64,000 nucleotides of DNA from Thioalkalivibrio sp. XN8 (GTDB lineage Bacteria > Pseudomonadota > Gammaproteobacteria > Steroidobacterales > XN24): the NCBI RefSeq assembly GCF_011058255.1, contig NZ_JAALFH010000067.1, forward strand, positions 59,724 to 123,723, read 5' to 3'. Numbering within the stretch: the first letter of the stretch is position 1; each line of letters begins with the position of its first letter. Positions 33,844-42,092 of this stretch are shown piece after piece. Under the pieces are notes generated by a model, which did not search any database, was not told the origin of the DNA, and worked only from the letters and a program-made list of their open reading frames with translations. The position numbers and the translations under genes are program-made.

Positions 33844-34947
33844 TCAGCGGGCGTCGCCGGCGAGCCGCGAGCCCGACCGCCGCACGACCTCGACCGGGCT
33901 GCCGTCGCGCAGCCCGGACTGGCCCACGACCACGATGTCTTCGTCGCCTTCGAGGCCCTCCACCACCTCGACCTGCTCGCCGCGGGCATAGCCGGTCAGG
34001 ATCGGGCGCCGCTCCACCTTGCCGTTGATGATCACGAAGACCGCCTCGGATACGTCGTCGTCGACAATGGCGACGCGGGGCACCAGCAGCACGTCGCGGC
34101 GCGAGTCCCAGACGATATTGAACCGGCCGAACATGCCGGGCTTGAGGCGGCCGTCTGGATCCGGCACCTCGAGCGTGACCTTGAAGGTCCCCGTCGCCGG
34201 GTCCACCACCGGGCTGATGCGCTGGACCCGGGCCGCGAACTGCTCCGCCGGGATGGCGTCGACCGCGAGCTGGGCCGTCTGGCCGGGCTCGAGCCGGCGA
34301 AACTCCCGCTCCGGGATGTGCAGGTAGGCGATGAGCGGGTCGAGCGCCGTGACCCGGAAGGCCGGGGTGTTGGCGGTGATGGTGTTGCCGAGCTTGATTT
34401 CGCGCTGTGCCACCACCCCGGCGATCGGCGCCCGGATTCGGGTGTAGTCGTACTCCAGCTGGGCCAGCCGGTACGAGGCGCGCAGGGCGTCGAGCTCGAA
34501 CTTCACGTCTTCGAAGGCGCCGGAGCTGACCAGGCCCTTCTCGAACAACTGGATGTTGCGCTGGTATTCCTGCTCCAGCTTGCGCAGGTTGGCCTCGGCC
34601 CGCTGCATCTCGAAGCGGAGCCGGTCCCCGTCCAGGCGGGCCAGCACCTGGCCCTCCTCGACGCGGTCGCCTTCCTCCACCAGGATTTCCACGACCTCCC
34701 CGCCGACCTTGGCCACCACCACGGCGTCGGCATCGGTCTCCAGCGATGCCGTGCCGGTGTAGACCGCCGCTACGTCCCCGCGCTCGAGGCCGCTGACCTC
34801 GACCGGGATCGCGGTCGCTTCCTCCTTTTCTTCTGCTGCGGGCGGGGTTTCGCTCTTGAAGCATCCCTGCAGCAGCAGGGCGGCGCCCAGCCCGAGCAGG
34901 AGCAGGGCGGGCGGGCGCGGAAACTGCGACGCGGGCCGGTCGGTCAT
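33844..34947 (-). CDS. RND periplasmic adaptor lipoprotein
   Basis: A 367-residue membrane fusion protein. The signal peptide ends in a lipobox (LLLQGC), so it is anchored in the inner membrane by lipid. Then come the lipoyl half-motifs (VVVAKVGGEVVEILVEEGDRV and RIRAPIAGVVAQRE) flanking an alpha-hairpin, a beta-barrel and a membrane-proximal domain. It joins the two permeases to an outer-membrane channel encoded elsewhere. The start is ATG 34947. Confidence 0.93.
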   Translation of the reverse strand: MTDRPASQFPRPPALLLLGLGAALLLQGCFKSETPPAAEEKEEATAIPVEVSGLERGDVAAVYTGTASLETDADAVVVAKVGGEVVEILVEEGDRVEEGQVLARLDGDRLRFEMQRAEANLRKLEQEYQRNIQLFEKGLVSSGAFEDVKFELDALRASYRLAQLEYDYTRIRAPIAGVVAQREIKLGNTITANTPAFRVTALDPLIAYLHIPEREFRRLEPGQTAQLAVDAIPAEQFAARVQRISPVVDPATGTFKVTLEVPDPDGRLKPGMFGRFNIVWDSRRDVLLVPRVAIVDDDVSEAVFVIINGKVERRPILTGYARGEQVEVVEGLEGDEDIVVVGQSGLRDGSPVEVVRRSGSRLAGDAR

Positions 34948-34966
34948 GTGAGGCTCCGGATGATGG

Positions 34967-34991
34967 TTCACTACAATAGTGTTGTAGTGAA
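34967..34991. promoter_or_regulatory. Palindromic operator of the RND operon
   Basis: A perfect inverted repeat of 10-base arms (TTCACTACAA and TTGTAGTGAA) around five bases. It overlaps the predicted transcription start of the minus-strand RND operon, so bound protein would block initiation. The shape suits a TetR-, MarR- or BlaI-like dimer, but no regulator gene is adjacent. Confidence 0.7.
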
Positions 34992-35018
34992 GTATAACAC
35001 CGTTATTCCGGCGTGCAA
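34991..35018 (-). promoter_or_regulatory. Promoter of the RND operon
   Basis: On the minus strand, TTGCAC (35018-35013), a 16-base spacer and TATACT (34996-34991) form a sigma70-type promoter pointing at the adaptor gene. The -10 box matches at five of six positions; the -35 is weak. The predicted start falls near 34984, inside the palindrome. Confidence 0.55.
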
Positions 35019-35026
35019 GCCTCTTG

Positions 35027-37120
35027 TCAGCCACCGCTCCCGCTGGCCCGTCCCGCGACCACGGCCGGCGGCAGCTCTGCCAAGTCGAGCACCACGCGCG
35101 CTGCCTCGTCCAGCTGCACGTCGGGGGCATCGTCGTCCTCGAGGTCCGCCAGCGCCTCCAGGGGCGCCAGCCCGAGGGCGGCCCGGCGCTGGTTCTCGCG
35201 CGCCAGCTCCTCGGCCTCGGCGGTCTCGTTCTCGGCGCGTCGCGCCTCGATGTTGAGCGAGACGGACTTGCGGGCGCGGCGGGCCTCGATCGCCTCGATA
35301 TCACCCAGCAGGTGCCGGTAATTGGGGTCGCCAGCGCGGCGCTCGGTGTGCTCGCCGGTCACGATTTCGATGGCCGGGCCCAGGTTGCCCTGGCGCGGAA
35401 ACGGCGTGGGCTTGATCTGGTCCCAGGGGAGGGCCGTGTCACGCGTGCTCTCGCCGACCATGTGGGTGTCGATGGCCGACGGAATCACGATGTCTGGGAT
35501 GACGCCGCGGTGCTGCGTGCTCTCGCCCGTGACCCGGTAGTACTTGCCCACCGTGAGCGTCAGCTGGCCGAAGCGCGGCTCGGCACCCGGCGCATAGCGA
35601 TCGAGCGGGTAGAGGTTCTGCACCGTGCCCTTGCCGTAGGTCTGCTGGCCGATAACGATACCGCGCCCGTAGTCCTGGATGGCCCCGGCAAAGATCTCCG
35701 AGGCGGAGGCGCTGAACCGGTTCACGAGCACCGCCAGCGGGCCGTCGTATACGGGCCCCGCTGAGCGCTCCTCGAGGACTTCGACCCGGCCGCTGGTGTC
35801 GCGCAGCTGGACGATTGGCCCGGACGGCACGAACAGCCCGGTCATCGCAGTGGCCTCCGACAGGTGGCCGCCGCCGTTGTTCCGCAGGTCGAGCAACAGG
35901 GCGTCGATGCCTTCCGCCACCAGCTCCTCGGTCAGCCGGCGCACGTCCGCGGTGGTGCTGGTGTAGTCCTTGGCGCCGGCCACCCGGGCGTTGTAGTCCT
36001 GGTAGAAGGAGGGCACCGTAATCACGCCCACGCGCCGGGGCTGGCCCTCGTACTCGAACTCGAGCAGCTCCTTGCGGGCCGCCTGCGCCTCCAGCTTCAC
36101 CTTGTCGCGCACCAGCGGGACGACCACCGGCGTGCTGCCCGGCGCCGCCCCACCCGGCAACACCTGCAAGCGCACGGTGGAGCCGCTGGGGCCGCGGATC
36201 AGGTCGACCACCTCGTCGAGCCGCCAGCCGACCACGTCCTGGATTTCCCCGTCTTCACCCTGGCCCACGCCGACAATGCGGTCCTTGGGCTTGAGGGTGC
36301 CGTCGAGCGCGGCGGGGCCGCCCTCGATCACGTTGATGACCGCGACGTACTCGTCCTGCAGCTGCAGGGTCGCCCCGATGCCGTCGTAGTTGAGGCTCAT
36401 CTGGATGCGGTATTCCTCGGAATTCCGCGGCGAGTAATAGCTCGTGTGCGGGTCCATGGTGTTGGCGAAGGCGTTCATGAAGGTCTCGAACACGTCGTCG
36501 CTCTTCACCTGGTCGAAGCGCTTCAGCACCTGGCGGTAACGGCTGTCCAGGATCTCGCGCGTCTCCTCCCAGTCCTTGCCGGTGAGCATCAGGCCGATGG
36601 CGTCGTTCTTGACCCGCTTGCGCCAGATGTCGTCGAGCTCGGCGCGGCTGGCCGGCCAGCCTACCTCGCTGCGGTCGAACAGGAACTCCTCGTCGAGGGT
36701 GAAGTCGTGCTCCACCTCGAGCTGGGCGAGGGCATACTCCAGCCGTTCCTCCGTGCGCTCGAGGTAACGCTGGTAGATCTCGAAGACCGGCTCCAGCTGG
36801 CCGCGCTTGACCGCGTCGTCGAGGCCCGTGCGCCAGGTTTCGAATTCCTCGATGTCGCTGGCCAGGAAATACTGGTGGTTGCCGTCGAGCGCCTCGAGGT
36901 AGGCGTCCAGCATGCGGGACGAAGCCACGTCGTCCACCGGCATCCGGCGATAATGCGAGCGCTCGAACAGCGTCGTCACCAGGCGGCTGACCTTGCCGTG
37001 CCGGTCGCTGGGCGCGAGTTCGGGGGCCGCGTCGACCGTGGCGAAGGCGGGTCCTGCCAGGAGCAGGGCTCCCAGGCTCGCGGCTATGCTGATCCAGGTT
37101 GCTGTCTTTACAATACGCAT
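35027..37120 (-). CDS. prc: Carboxy-terminal processing protease (tail-specific protease)
   Basis: A 697-residue periplasmic serine protease of the S41 family that trims lipoproteins and degrades ssrA-like tails. The signal peptide (cleavage likely after AFA) is followed by the N-terminal helical domain with SHYRRMPVDD and ANTMDPHTSYYSPR, a PDZ domain (about 240-320) and the catalytic domain. The Ser-Lys dyad is in RFSASASEIFAGA and YGKGTVQ. The length fits Prc rather than short CtpA. Confidence 0.95.
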   Translation of the reverse strand: MRIVKTATWISIAASLGALLLAGPAFATVDAAPELAPSDRHGKVSRLVTTLFERSHYRRMPVDDVASSRMLDAYLEALDGNHQYFLASDIEEFETWRTGLDDAVKRGQLEPVFEIYQRYLERTEERLEYALAQLEVEHDFTLDEEFLFDRSEVGWPASRAELDDIWRKRVKNDAIGLMLTGKDWEETREILDSRYRQVLKRFDQVKSDDVFETFMNAFANTMDPHTSYYSPRNSEEYRIQMSLNYDGIGATLQLQDEYVAVINVIEGGPAALDGTLKPKDRIVGVGQGEDGEIQDVVGWRLDEVVDLIRGPSGSTVRLQVLPGGAAPGSTPVVVPLVRDKVKLEAQAARKELLEFEYEGQPRRVGVITVPSFYQDYNARVAGAKDYTSTTADVRRLTEELVAEGIDALLLDLRNNGGGHLSEATAMTGLFVPSGPIVQLRDTSGRVEVLEERSAGPVYDGPLAVLVNRFSASASEIFAGAIQDYGRGIVIGQQTYGKGTVQNLYPLDRYAPGAEPRFGQLTLTVGKYYRVTGESTQHRGVIPDIVIPSAIDTHMVGESTRDTALPWDQIKPTPFPRQGNLGPAIEIVTGEHTERRAGDPNYRHLLGDIEAIEARRARKSVSLNIEARRAENETAEAEELARENQRRAALGLAPLEALADLEDDDAPDVQLDEAARVVLDLAELPPAVVAGRASGSGG

Positions 37121-37171
37121 CTTGACTCCGAGCTCGGCGGCTCACCGAAAAGTTCGGCAAATCCGCTGCTT

Positions 37172-37200
37172 AGGCTAGAGGCCCGGGCGGCTCCAATCAA
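37172..37200 (-). promoter_or_regulatory. prc: Candidate promoter of prc
   Basis: On the minus strand TTGATT (37200-37195), a 17-base spacer and TAGCCT (37177-37172) give a plausible sigma70 promoter 51 bases before the prc start. The -10 is weak. Confidence 0.35.
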
Positions 37201-37226
37201 GCACCCCGGAACCCTGGGAAAACTGC

Positions 37227-37514
37227 ATGCATCCACTCACTGTCGTCACCGGAATCCTGCTCGGCTCCGCGGCCTCGATCGCGGCCGGGCTGGCAGTGGT
37301 CATGTTCATGTTCTTCCTGCTGGCCGACGATCACCCGCAGTTGACCGAGGAGATCGGTCCGCTGGTGACGAACGCCGGGCTGTTCCTCGGTATGACAGCC
37401 ATTTGCGCCGCCAGTTTCATCGGTCTGGTGAAAGAGCGCCGCTGGTGGTGGCTGCCCCAGCTGGGCATGTGGGGCGGCCTGGTGCTGCTCGTGCTCTACT
37501 ACCTGCCGTCATGA
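37227..37514 (+). CDS. Small three-helix membrane protein, unknown function
   Basis: A 95-residue protein with three hydrophobic segments (about 6-31, 47-65 and 74-92) separated by short charged turns (DDHPQLTEE and KERRWWW). I do not recognise a family. The stop codon overlaps the start of the next small gene by four bases, so the pair are probably co-translated. Confidence 0.65.
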   Translation: MHPLTVVTGILLGSAASIAAGLAVVMFMFFLLADDHPQLTEEIGPLVTNAGLFLGMTAICAASFIGLVKERRWWWLPQLGMWGGLVLLVLYYLPS

Positions 37515-37750
37515 AACCTTCTTCGCCACGCGAGTTCGAGAAGATGCACGAGACAGCCCCGGTGGCGGCGCGCTGGCGCCGGCGCCTGCGCTGGCTGCTG
37601 GCGCGGGGCTGGCTCGAGCCCACCCTGGCACCGGTCGGCGGCATCCACGGACGGCGCATGTCCCCGGCGCGCATGGAAGTCGAGCCGGCGGCGCCGGCCA
37701 GGTCGTGGGCAGACTGGGAAATCAGCCGCAGCGGTCGCCCTGGGGCCTGA
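37511..37750 (+). CDS. Small basic protein, unknown function
   Basis: A 79-residue, arginine-rich protein with no membrane segment or recognised domain. Its support is the ATGA overlap with the membrane protein before it and the absence of a competing frame. It ends three bases before the end of the convergent YkvA gene. It could still be a spurious frame in GC-rich DNA. Confidence 0.4.
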   Translation: MKPSSPREFEKMHETAPVAARWRRRLRWLLARGWLEPTLAPVGGIHGRRMSPARMEVEPAAPARSWADWEISRSGRPGA

Positions 37751-37753
37751 GGC

Positions 37754-38320
37754 TCAGAACAGCGAGAAGGGCGAGCGACGGCTGCTGGTCCCGCGGCGGC
37801 GCTCACGCTCGCGCCGGCGCCGGTTCCGCATCCGCGACTGCAGGGCCTGGCGCCGCGCGCTGATCCACTCCTGGCGGTCCGCCGGCGTGGCGCCGGAACG
37901 CTCGTGGTCCAGCCGGTAGTTGCAGAAGTCCTCGTAGGCCTCGATCTCGTGGCGCAGCTCGCGCACGACGAGCTCGACCATGATGGCGTCGTCGAGGAGG
38001 CCCAGGCCGGGGACCTCGTCGGGAATGAGGTCTTCGGGATCGCAGAAATAGGCCAGCGCGTTCAACACCCGGCCGCGCTCGGCATCCGGCAGCTGCCACT
38101 CCTCGTCCTGCAGCATGTCCACCAGCACCTTGATGCGCTGCAGGCGATCGCGAATGAACTCCGGCGCCGCATCGGTCTCGACCTTCGCGAGCAGGGCCTG
38201 GCTGGCGGCAATGACCTCGTCCTGGCCACGCTCCTTGGCCACGTCCCGCGCCGAGCGCATTTCGCGCCGGAAGTGATCGAGATCGGTTTTGGACAGCTCG
38301 ATGGTTAACTTGAGGGACAT
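37754..38320 (-). CDS. YkvA/DUF1232 family protein
   Basis: A 188-residue protein with a DUF1232 core: CDPEDLIPDEVPGLGLLDDAIM, the family signature, at about 95-120. A charged helical N-terminus (SLKLTIELSKTDLDHFRREM) precedes it, and the last 40 residues are a basic, arginine-rich tail. The core normally forms a short membrane-associated hairpin; its role is unknown. ATG 38320 lies eight bases after GGAG. Confidence 0.82.
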   Translation of the reverse strand: MSLKLTIELSKTDLDHFRREMRSARDVAKERGQDEVIAASQALLAKVETDAAPEFIRDRLQRIKVLVDMLQDEEWQLPDAERGRVLNALAYFCDPEDLIPDEVPGLGLLDDAIMVELVVRELRHEIEAYEDFCNYRLDHERSGATPADRQEWISARRQALQSRMRNRRRRERERRRGTSSRRSPFSLF

Positions 38321-38375
38321 GGTTTGCGCTCCACGGGCAAGGCCAGCGGGAGAGTACGACGCGGCTGGTAAAGCG

Positions 38376-38711
38376 TCAAATATCGCTGGCTTCGGGGCTG
38401 GCCTCGTTCCCGGGCGAGGCCGGGACCGAGCGCCGCAGCAGGGCGCGGAACGGCAGCCAGAGCAGGCGCAGCCACTGGATGCCGAGCCAGGGGCCGAGCA
38501 CCAGCAGCCAGGCCCAGAGAGCCGGTGCGGCCAGCTCGGCGTAGAGGTCCGCGTAGAAGCTGCCGACGGTTGCGCCGGGGCGGTATTCGCCCAGCAGGAA
38601 CACGCCCACGGCATAGACGAGGGCGGGCAGGACCAGCAGGCCGAAGCCCGCCAGGCAGCCAAAGAGGAGCAGTTCGCGTCGCGGGGTCGTCAAGTCTGCG
38701 GCTTCCACCAT
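38376..38711 (-). CDS. Small membrane protein, unknown function
   Basis: A 111-residue protein with two clear membrane segments (about 14-41 and 62-87) and a charged C-terminal tail. I do not recognise it. It is on the same strand as, and 55 bases ahead of, the YkvA gene, so the two may be transcribed together. Confidence 0.6.
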   Translation of the reverse strand: MVEAADLTTPRRELLLFGCLAGFGLLVLPALVYAVGVFLLGEYRPGATVGSFYADLYAELAAPALWAWLLVLGPWLGIQWLRLLWLPFRALLRRSVPASPGNEASPEASDI

Positions 38712-38817
38712 CCGGGCATCGGGCCGGATTGTCGCACAGACGCCCGCGGCCTGGCGGGACCGAACCGGCCGCGAGCGGCAACTGTTATCCTATGGGCCGG
38801 GTTTCGAGGGTCCATCG

Positions 38818-39894
38818 ATGGAAACGGTCCTTGGTTGGCTGCGCCGGCAGCTGGCTAATCCCCAGGTCGTCGGCCTTGCGCTAATCGTTCTGTTGCTCGG
38901 CGCGTCGGTCTGGCTGTTCGGCCAGACCCTGGCGCCCGTGCTCGCCGCCCTGGTCATCGCCTACCTGCTGGACAGCCTGGCGGACGAGTTGCGCGCCCGG
39001 CGGGTGCCCCACACCGCGGCCGTGCTCATCGTGTTCACGCTGTTTCTCGCCGTGTTGTGGGCCTGCTTCTTCTGGCTGGTGCCGTTGCTCACGCGCCAGA
39101 TGGCCCAGCTGTTCCAGCAGATCCCGCTGATGGTGGCCCAGGTCCAGGCGTCGCTGCTGAAGCTCCCGCAGGAATACCCCAACTTCGTTTCCGAATCCCA
39201 GATCCGCGACATGTTCAGCGGCCTGACCAGCGAACTCATCCGCTACGGGCAGCAGCTGCTGAGCTTCTCCCTCGCCTCGCTGATGACCGTGATCACGATC
39301 CTCGTGTACCTGGTGCTGGTGCCGATCCTGGTGTTCTTCCTGCTCAAGGACAAGCAGATGCTGGCCGGCTGGATCGCGGGTTTCCTGCCGCGCGACCGGC
39401 GCCTGAGCCAGGAGGTATGGCTCGACGTCGACCGGCAGATCGGCAACTACGTCCGCGGCAAGCTGTTCGAAATCCTGATCGTCGGCACCGCGGCGTGGAT
39501 CGCTTTCCGCTTCCTGGACCTGCAGTACGCCCTGCTGCTCGCGGCGGTGACGGGCATCTCCGTGCTCATCCCGTACGTGGGCGCGACCGTGGTGACGCTG
39601 CCGGTGGCGCTGGTGGCGTATTTCCAGTTCGGCCTCGGGGCGCAGTTCTACTGGGTACTGCTGGCCTACGGCGTGATCCAGTTTCTCGACGGCAACGTGC
39701 TGGTCCCGTTGCTCTTCAGCGAAGTCGTCAACCTCCACCCGGTAGCGATCATCGTCGCGATCCTGTTCTTCGGCGGGTTGTGGGGTTTCTGGGGCATTTT
39801 CTTCGCCATTCCGCTGGCCACCGTGATCCAGGCCATACTCCGGGCCTGGCCGCGGGATGAACCAGCCCCCGCTGAACCCGGAGCGGTGACATGA
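38818..39894 (+). CDS. AI-2E transporter family permease (PerM-like)
   Basis: A 358-residue inner-membrane protein with about eight helices and a central periplasmic/coiled segment (about 90-150). It carries the family's late motif, [16 protein letters not shown], and the helix before it with [13 protein letters not shown]. Family members include TqsA, a quorum-signal exporter, and sodium/proton exchangers, so the substrate is open. It overlaps the VOC gene by four bases. The run TTATCCTATGGG before the start may hold a -10. Confidence 0.88.
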   Translation: METVLGWLRRQLANPQVVGLALIVLLLGASVWLFGQTLAPVLAALVIAYLLDSLADELRARRVPHTAAVLIVFTLFLAVLWACFFWLVPLLTRQMAQLFQQIPLMVAQVQASLLKLPQEYPNFVSESQIRDMFSGLTSELIRYGQQLLSFSLASLMTVITILVYLVLVPILVFFLLKDKQMLAGWIAGFLPRDRRLSQEVWLDVDRQIGNYVRGKLFEILIVGTAAWIAFRFLDLQYALLLAAVTGISVLIPYVGATVVTLPVALVAYFQFGLGAQFYWVLLAYGVIQFLDGNVLVPLLFSEVVNLHPVAIIVAILFFGGLWGFWGIFFAIPLATVIQAILRAWPRDEPAPAEPGAVT

Positions 39895-40310
39895 AATACC
39901 TGCACACCATGGTGCGCGTCAGCGACCTCGAGGTCTCGCTGGACTTCTATTCCAACAAGCTCGGGCTGGTGGAGTTGCGGCGGCACGAAAACGAGACCGG
40001 CCGCTACACGCTGGTGTTCCTGGCCGCGCCAGGGGACGAGTCGGCGCAGGTCGAGCTTACCTGGAACTGGGATCCGGAAGACTACGGCACGGCCCGGAAC
40101 TTCGGCCACCTTGCCTACCAGGTGGATGACATCTACGCTGCCTGTGAGCGGCTGAGGGATGGTGGCGTGGTGATCAACCGGCCGCCACGCGACGGCCGCA
40201 TGGCCTTTGTGCGCTCGCCGGACCTCATTGCCATCGAGTTGCTGCAGAAAGGCGAGGCCTTGCCGCCCAGGGAGCCCTGGGCGAGCATGCCGAATACGGG
40301 GGAGTGGTAG
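39891..40310 (+). CDS. VOC family protein, glyoxalase I-like
   Basis: A 139-residue metal enzyme of the vicinal oxygen chelate fold. The layout matches lactoylglutathione lyase: [22 protein letters not shown], a VELTWNW middle (metal glutamate), [11 protein letters not shown] (metal histidine) and a final [15 protein letters not shown] (glutamate). All four metal positions look present. It is coupled to the AI-2E-type gene by an ATGA overlap. GloA is the likely role, though other VOC enzymes share these motifs. Confidence 0.85.
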   Translation: MKYLHTMVRVSDLEVSLDFYSNKLGLVELRRHENETGRYTLVFLAAPGDESAQVELTWNWDPEDYGTARNFGHLAYQVDDIYAACERLRDGGVVINRPPRDGRMAFVRSPDLIAIELLQKGEALPPREPWASMPNTGEW

Positions 40311-40360
40311 CACAGCCGTTGCCGGCCGGCAGCGGCAGCGACGAGGGCACCGGGAGACAC

Positions 40361-41548
40361 GTGACAGGTCCAGACGCATACCGTCATTTCGGCATGAGCC
40401 GGAACCCGTTCGTGGACAAGCGCCCGGAGCAGGACTTCTACACGGGTCCACAGCACCGTGACGCCCTGTCCTTCCTCGATCATGCGCTGCATTCCAACGA
40501 CCTGCTGCTCGCGCTGACCGGCGAACCCGGGGCGGGCAAGCGCACCGCGGTCGAAGTGGCGCTGGCGCGCGGGCTGCCGGATGCCGTGGTGGCGCATGTC
40601 GCCGGGCTGCCCGGCGAGCCCGAGGAATTCCTGTCCGCGGTGCTCAGCGGGTTCGGCTTCGGCGGCGTGAGCGCCAGTCGCGACGAGATGCGCGGCCTGC
40701 TGACGGTGTTTCTCAGTCACCAGCGCCAGAAGAAGGTCACCACGGTCATCGTGGCGGCGGGCCTGGAGGCGGTGCCCGGCAGCCTGATGGAGGAACTCGG
40801 CTGGCTGTCGCTGCTCGAGCCGGTCCGGGTCGGGCGCCTCAAGCTGGCGCTGCTCGGCGACGAGCGGCTCGAGCGCCAGATGTACGCACCCCGGATGCAG
40901 GCCCTGCGGCAGATGGTCCGGTGGCAGCACCGGCTGGAGCCCCTCGGCGTCGACGAGACCCGGGACTATCTCGAGTTCCACGCCGAAGGCGCGGGCTGTC
41001 CCGAACCGGGGGCGCTGTTCCTGCCGGATGCGGTGGGACACATTCACGCGTACGCCTCGGGCCTGCCCGGCCGGATCGACGAACTCGCCCAGCAGGCTGT
41101 CGAGGCCGCGGCGGCGGCCGGCGACACCATGGTCCGGCGGCTGCACGTACAGCGCCAGGGCGGCACCGAGGGCGCGGCTGCGGCGCCGCGCCGCCGCAGC
41201 GTCGCTTCGATGGACATCCTGCTCGAGCACGAACCCAAGGCCCGTATCCGGCTCAATGCGCCGCGCCTGCTGCTGGGCCGGCACCCCTGGAACGACGTCC
41301 AGCTCGACCACGACTCGGTCAGCCGCTACCACGCCATGCTGGTGCGCGAGGGCGGCTACTGGACGGTCGTGGACCTCAACAGCACCAACGGTATCCGCGT
41401 GAACGAAAGCGAGGTGCGGCAGCAGCGCCTGCACCACGGCGACGTGGTCCATATCGGGCGCTTCCGCCTGGTGCTGAACGAGGGGGCCGGGCCGAGCCGC
41501 ACGTTGCCGGCGGTCGGCGACGTGTCCGATACCGTCATCCTCGGCTAG
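40361..41548 (+). CDS. ExeA/GspA-like AAA domain fused to FHA, degenerate Walker motifs
   Basis: A 395-residue cytosolic protein. Residues 5-250 resemble ExeA-type AAA modules (YRHFGMSRNPF, then GEPGAGKRT at 54-62). The Walker A has Arg61 where Ser or Thr is needed, and the Walker B position reads VIVAAGLEA without the acidic pair, so ATP hydrolysis is doubtful. Residues 283-378 form a canonical FHA domain (GRHPWND, SRYHAML, NSTNGIRV) that should bind phosphothreonine. The start is GTG 40361, behind GGGAG; a longer ATG frame exists at 40304 without a good site. Confidence 0.82.
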   Translation: MTGPDAYRHFGMSRNPFVDKRPEQDFYTGPQHRDALSFLDHALHSNDLLLALTGEPGAGKRTAVEVALARGLPDAVVAHVAGLPGEPEEFLSAVLSGFGFGGVSASRDEMRGLLTVFLSHQRQKKVTTVIVAAGLEAVPGSLMEELGWLSLLEPVRVGRLKLALLGDERLERQMYAPRMQALRQMVRWQHRLEPLGVDETRDYLEFHAEGAGCPEPGALFLPDAVGHIHAYASGLPGRIDELAQQAVEAAAAAGDTMVRRLHVQRQGGTEGAAAAPRRRSVASMDILLEHEPKARIRLNAPRLLLGRHPWNDVQLDHDSVSRYHAMLVREGGYWTVVDLNSTNGIRVNESEVRQQRLHHGDVVHIGRFRLVLNEGAGPSRTLPAVGDVSDTVILG

Positions 41549-41554
41549 CCGGGC

Positions 41555-42004
41555 TCAGGAGGCCGGCTCGACCCTGGCTTCCAGGTCGCTGTCCGTGTCC
41601 TCGGCTTCGGGCTCGGCGGCTTCCAGCTGTTCCATCAATGCGATGGCGACCCCGAGGAAGTCCGAATCGGTGATGATGCCGCTCAGCTGGCCGTCACGCA
41701 GTACCGGCAGGCAGCTGCGCTTGCGGCGGAACATCAGCATCGCCGCATGCCGCAGGTTGCTGCGCTCGTCGATCGTGTCGACTTCGCGCACCATGATCTC
41801 CGCCAGGGGCCGGGCGGCACCGTCACCGGCGACCAGCAGGTCGGTCTGGGACACCAGTCCCAGCAGCCGGCCGTCGCCGTCCGTGATCGGCAGGTGCCGG
41901 ATCGCATGGGCGGCCATGGTGCGGCGCGCTTCCGCGACGGTGGCGTCCGGCCCGATGATGACCAGGCTGTGGCGCGGCGTCATGATTTCGCTGACATCGA
42001 TCAT
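41555..42004 (-). CDS. CBS-pair domain protein
   Basis: A 149-residue protein made of two CBS motifs (VSEIMTPRHSLVIIGPDATV and VREVDTIDERSNL onward), each with the usual IRHLPITD / KRSCLPVL strand and a following G-I-S/T-D. Such pairs bind adenine nucleotides and sense energy state. The C-terminal acidic tail is short. A perfect FNR-type palindrome lies 55 bases before the start, suggesting anaerobic control. ATG 42004 opens the first CBS motif; the upstream extension is unconserved in character. Confidence 0.88.
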   Translation of the reverse strand: MIDVSEIMTPRHSLVIIGPDATVAEARRTMAAHAIRHLPITDGDGRLLGLVSQTDLLVAGDGAARPLAEIMVREVDTIDERSNLRHAAMLMFRRKRSCLPVLRDGQLSGIITDSDFLGVAIALMEQLEAAEPEAEDTDSDLEARVEPAS

Positions 42005-42046
42005 GGCTGTGACGAGTACTCCCCTGGTTCCATCTTGGCGTCGTGG

Positions 42047-42082
42047 CGCCGCGGCGCATTGACCTGGGTCAACGCCGCGGCG
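42047..42082 (-). promoter_or_regulatory. Stem-loop containing an FNR-type site
   Basis: TTGACCTGGGTCAA (42059-42072) matches TTGA-N6-TCAA exactly, the FNR/ANR/DNR core. It is nested in a longer stem (CGCCGCGGC at 42047-42055 pairing with GCCGCGGCG at 42074-42082), with a two-base imbalance. As DNA the core could bind an FNR-family regulator for the CBS gene; as RNA it would fold just after the EF-G-like stop codon and could end or stabilise that message, though no U tract follows. Confidence 0.5.
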
Positions 42083-42092
42083 TCCTGGCGCG

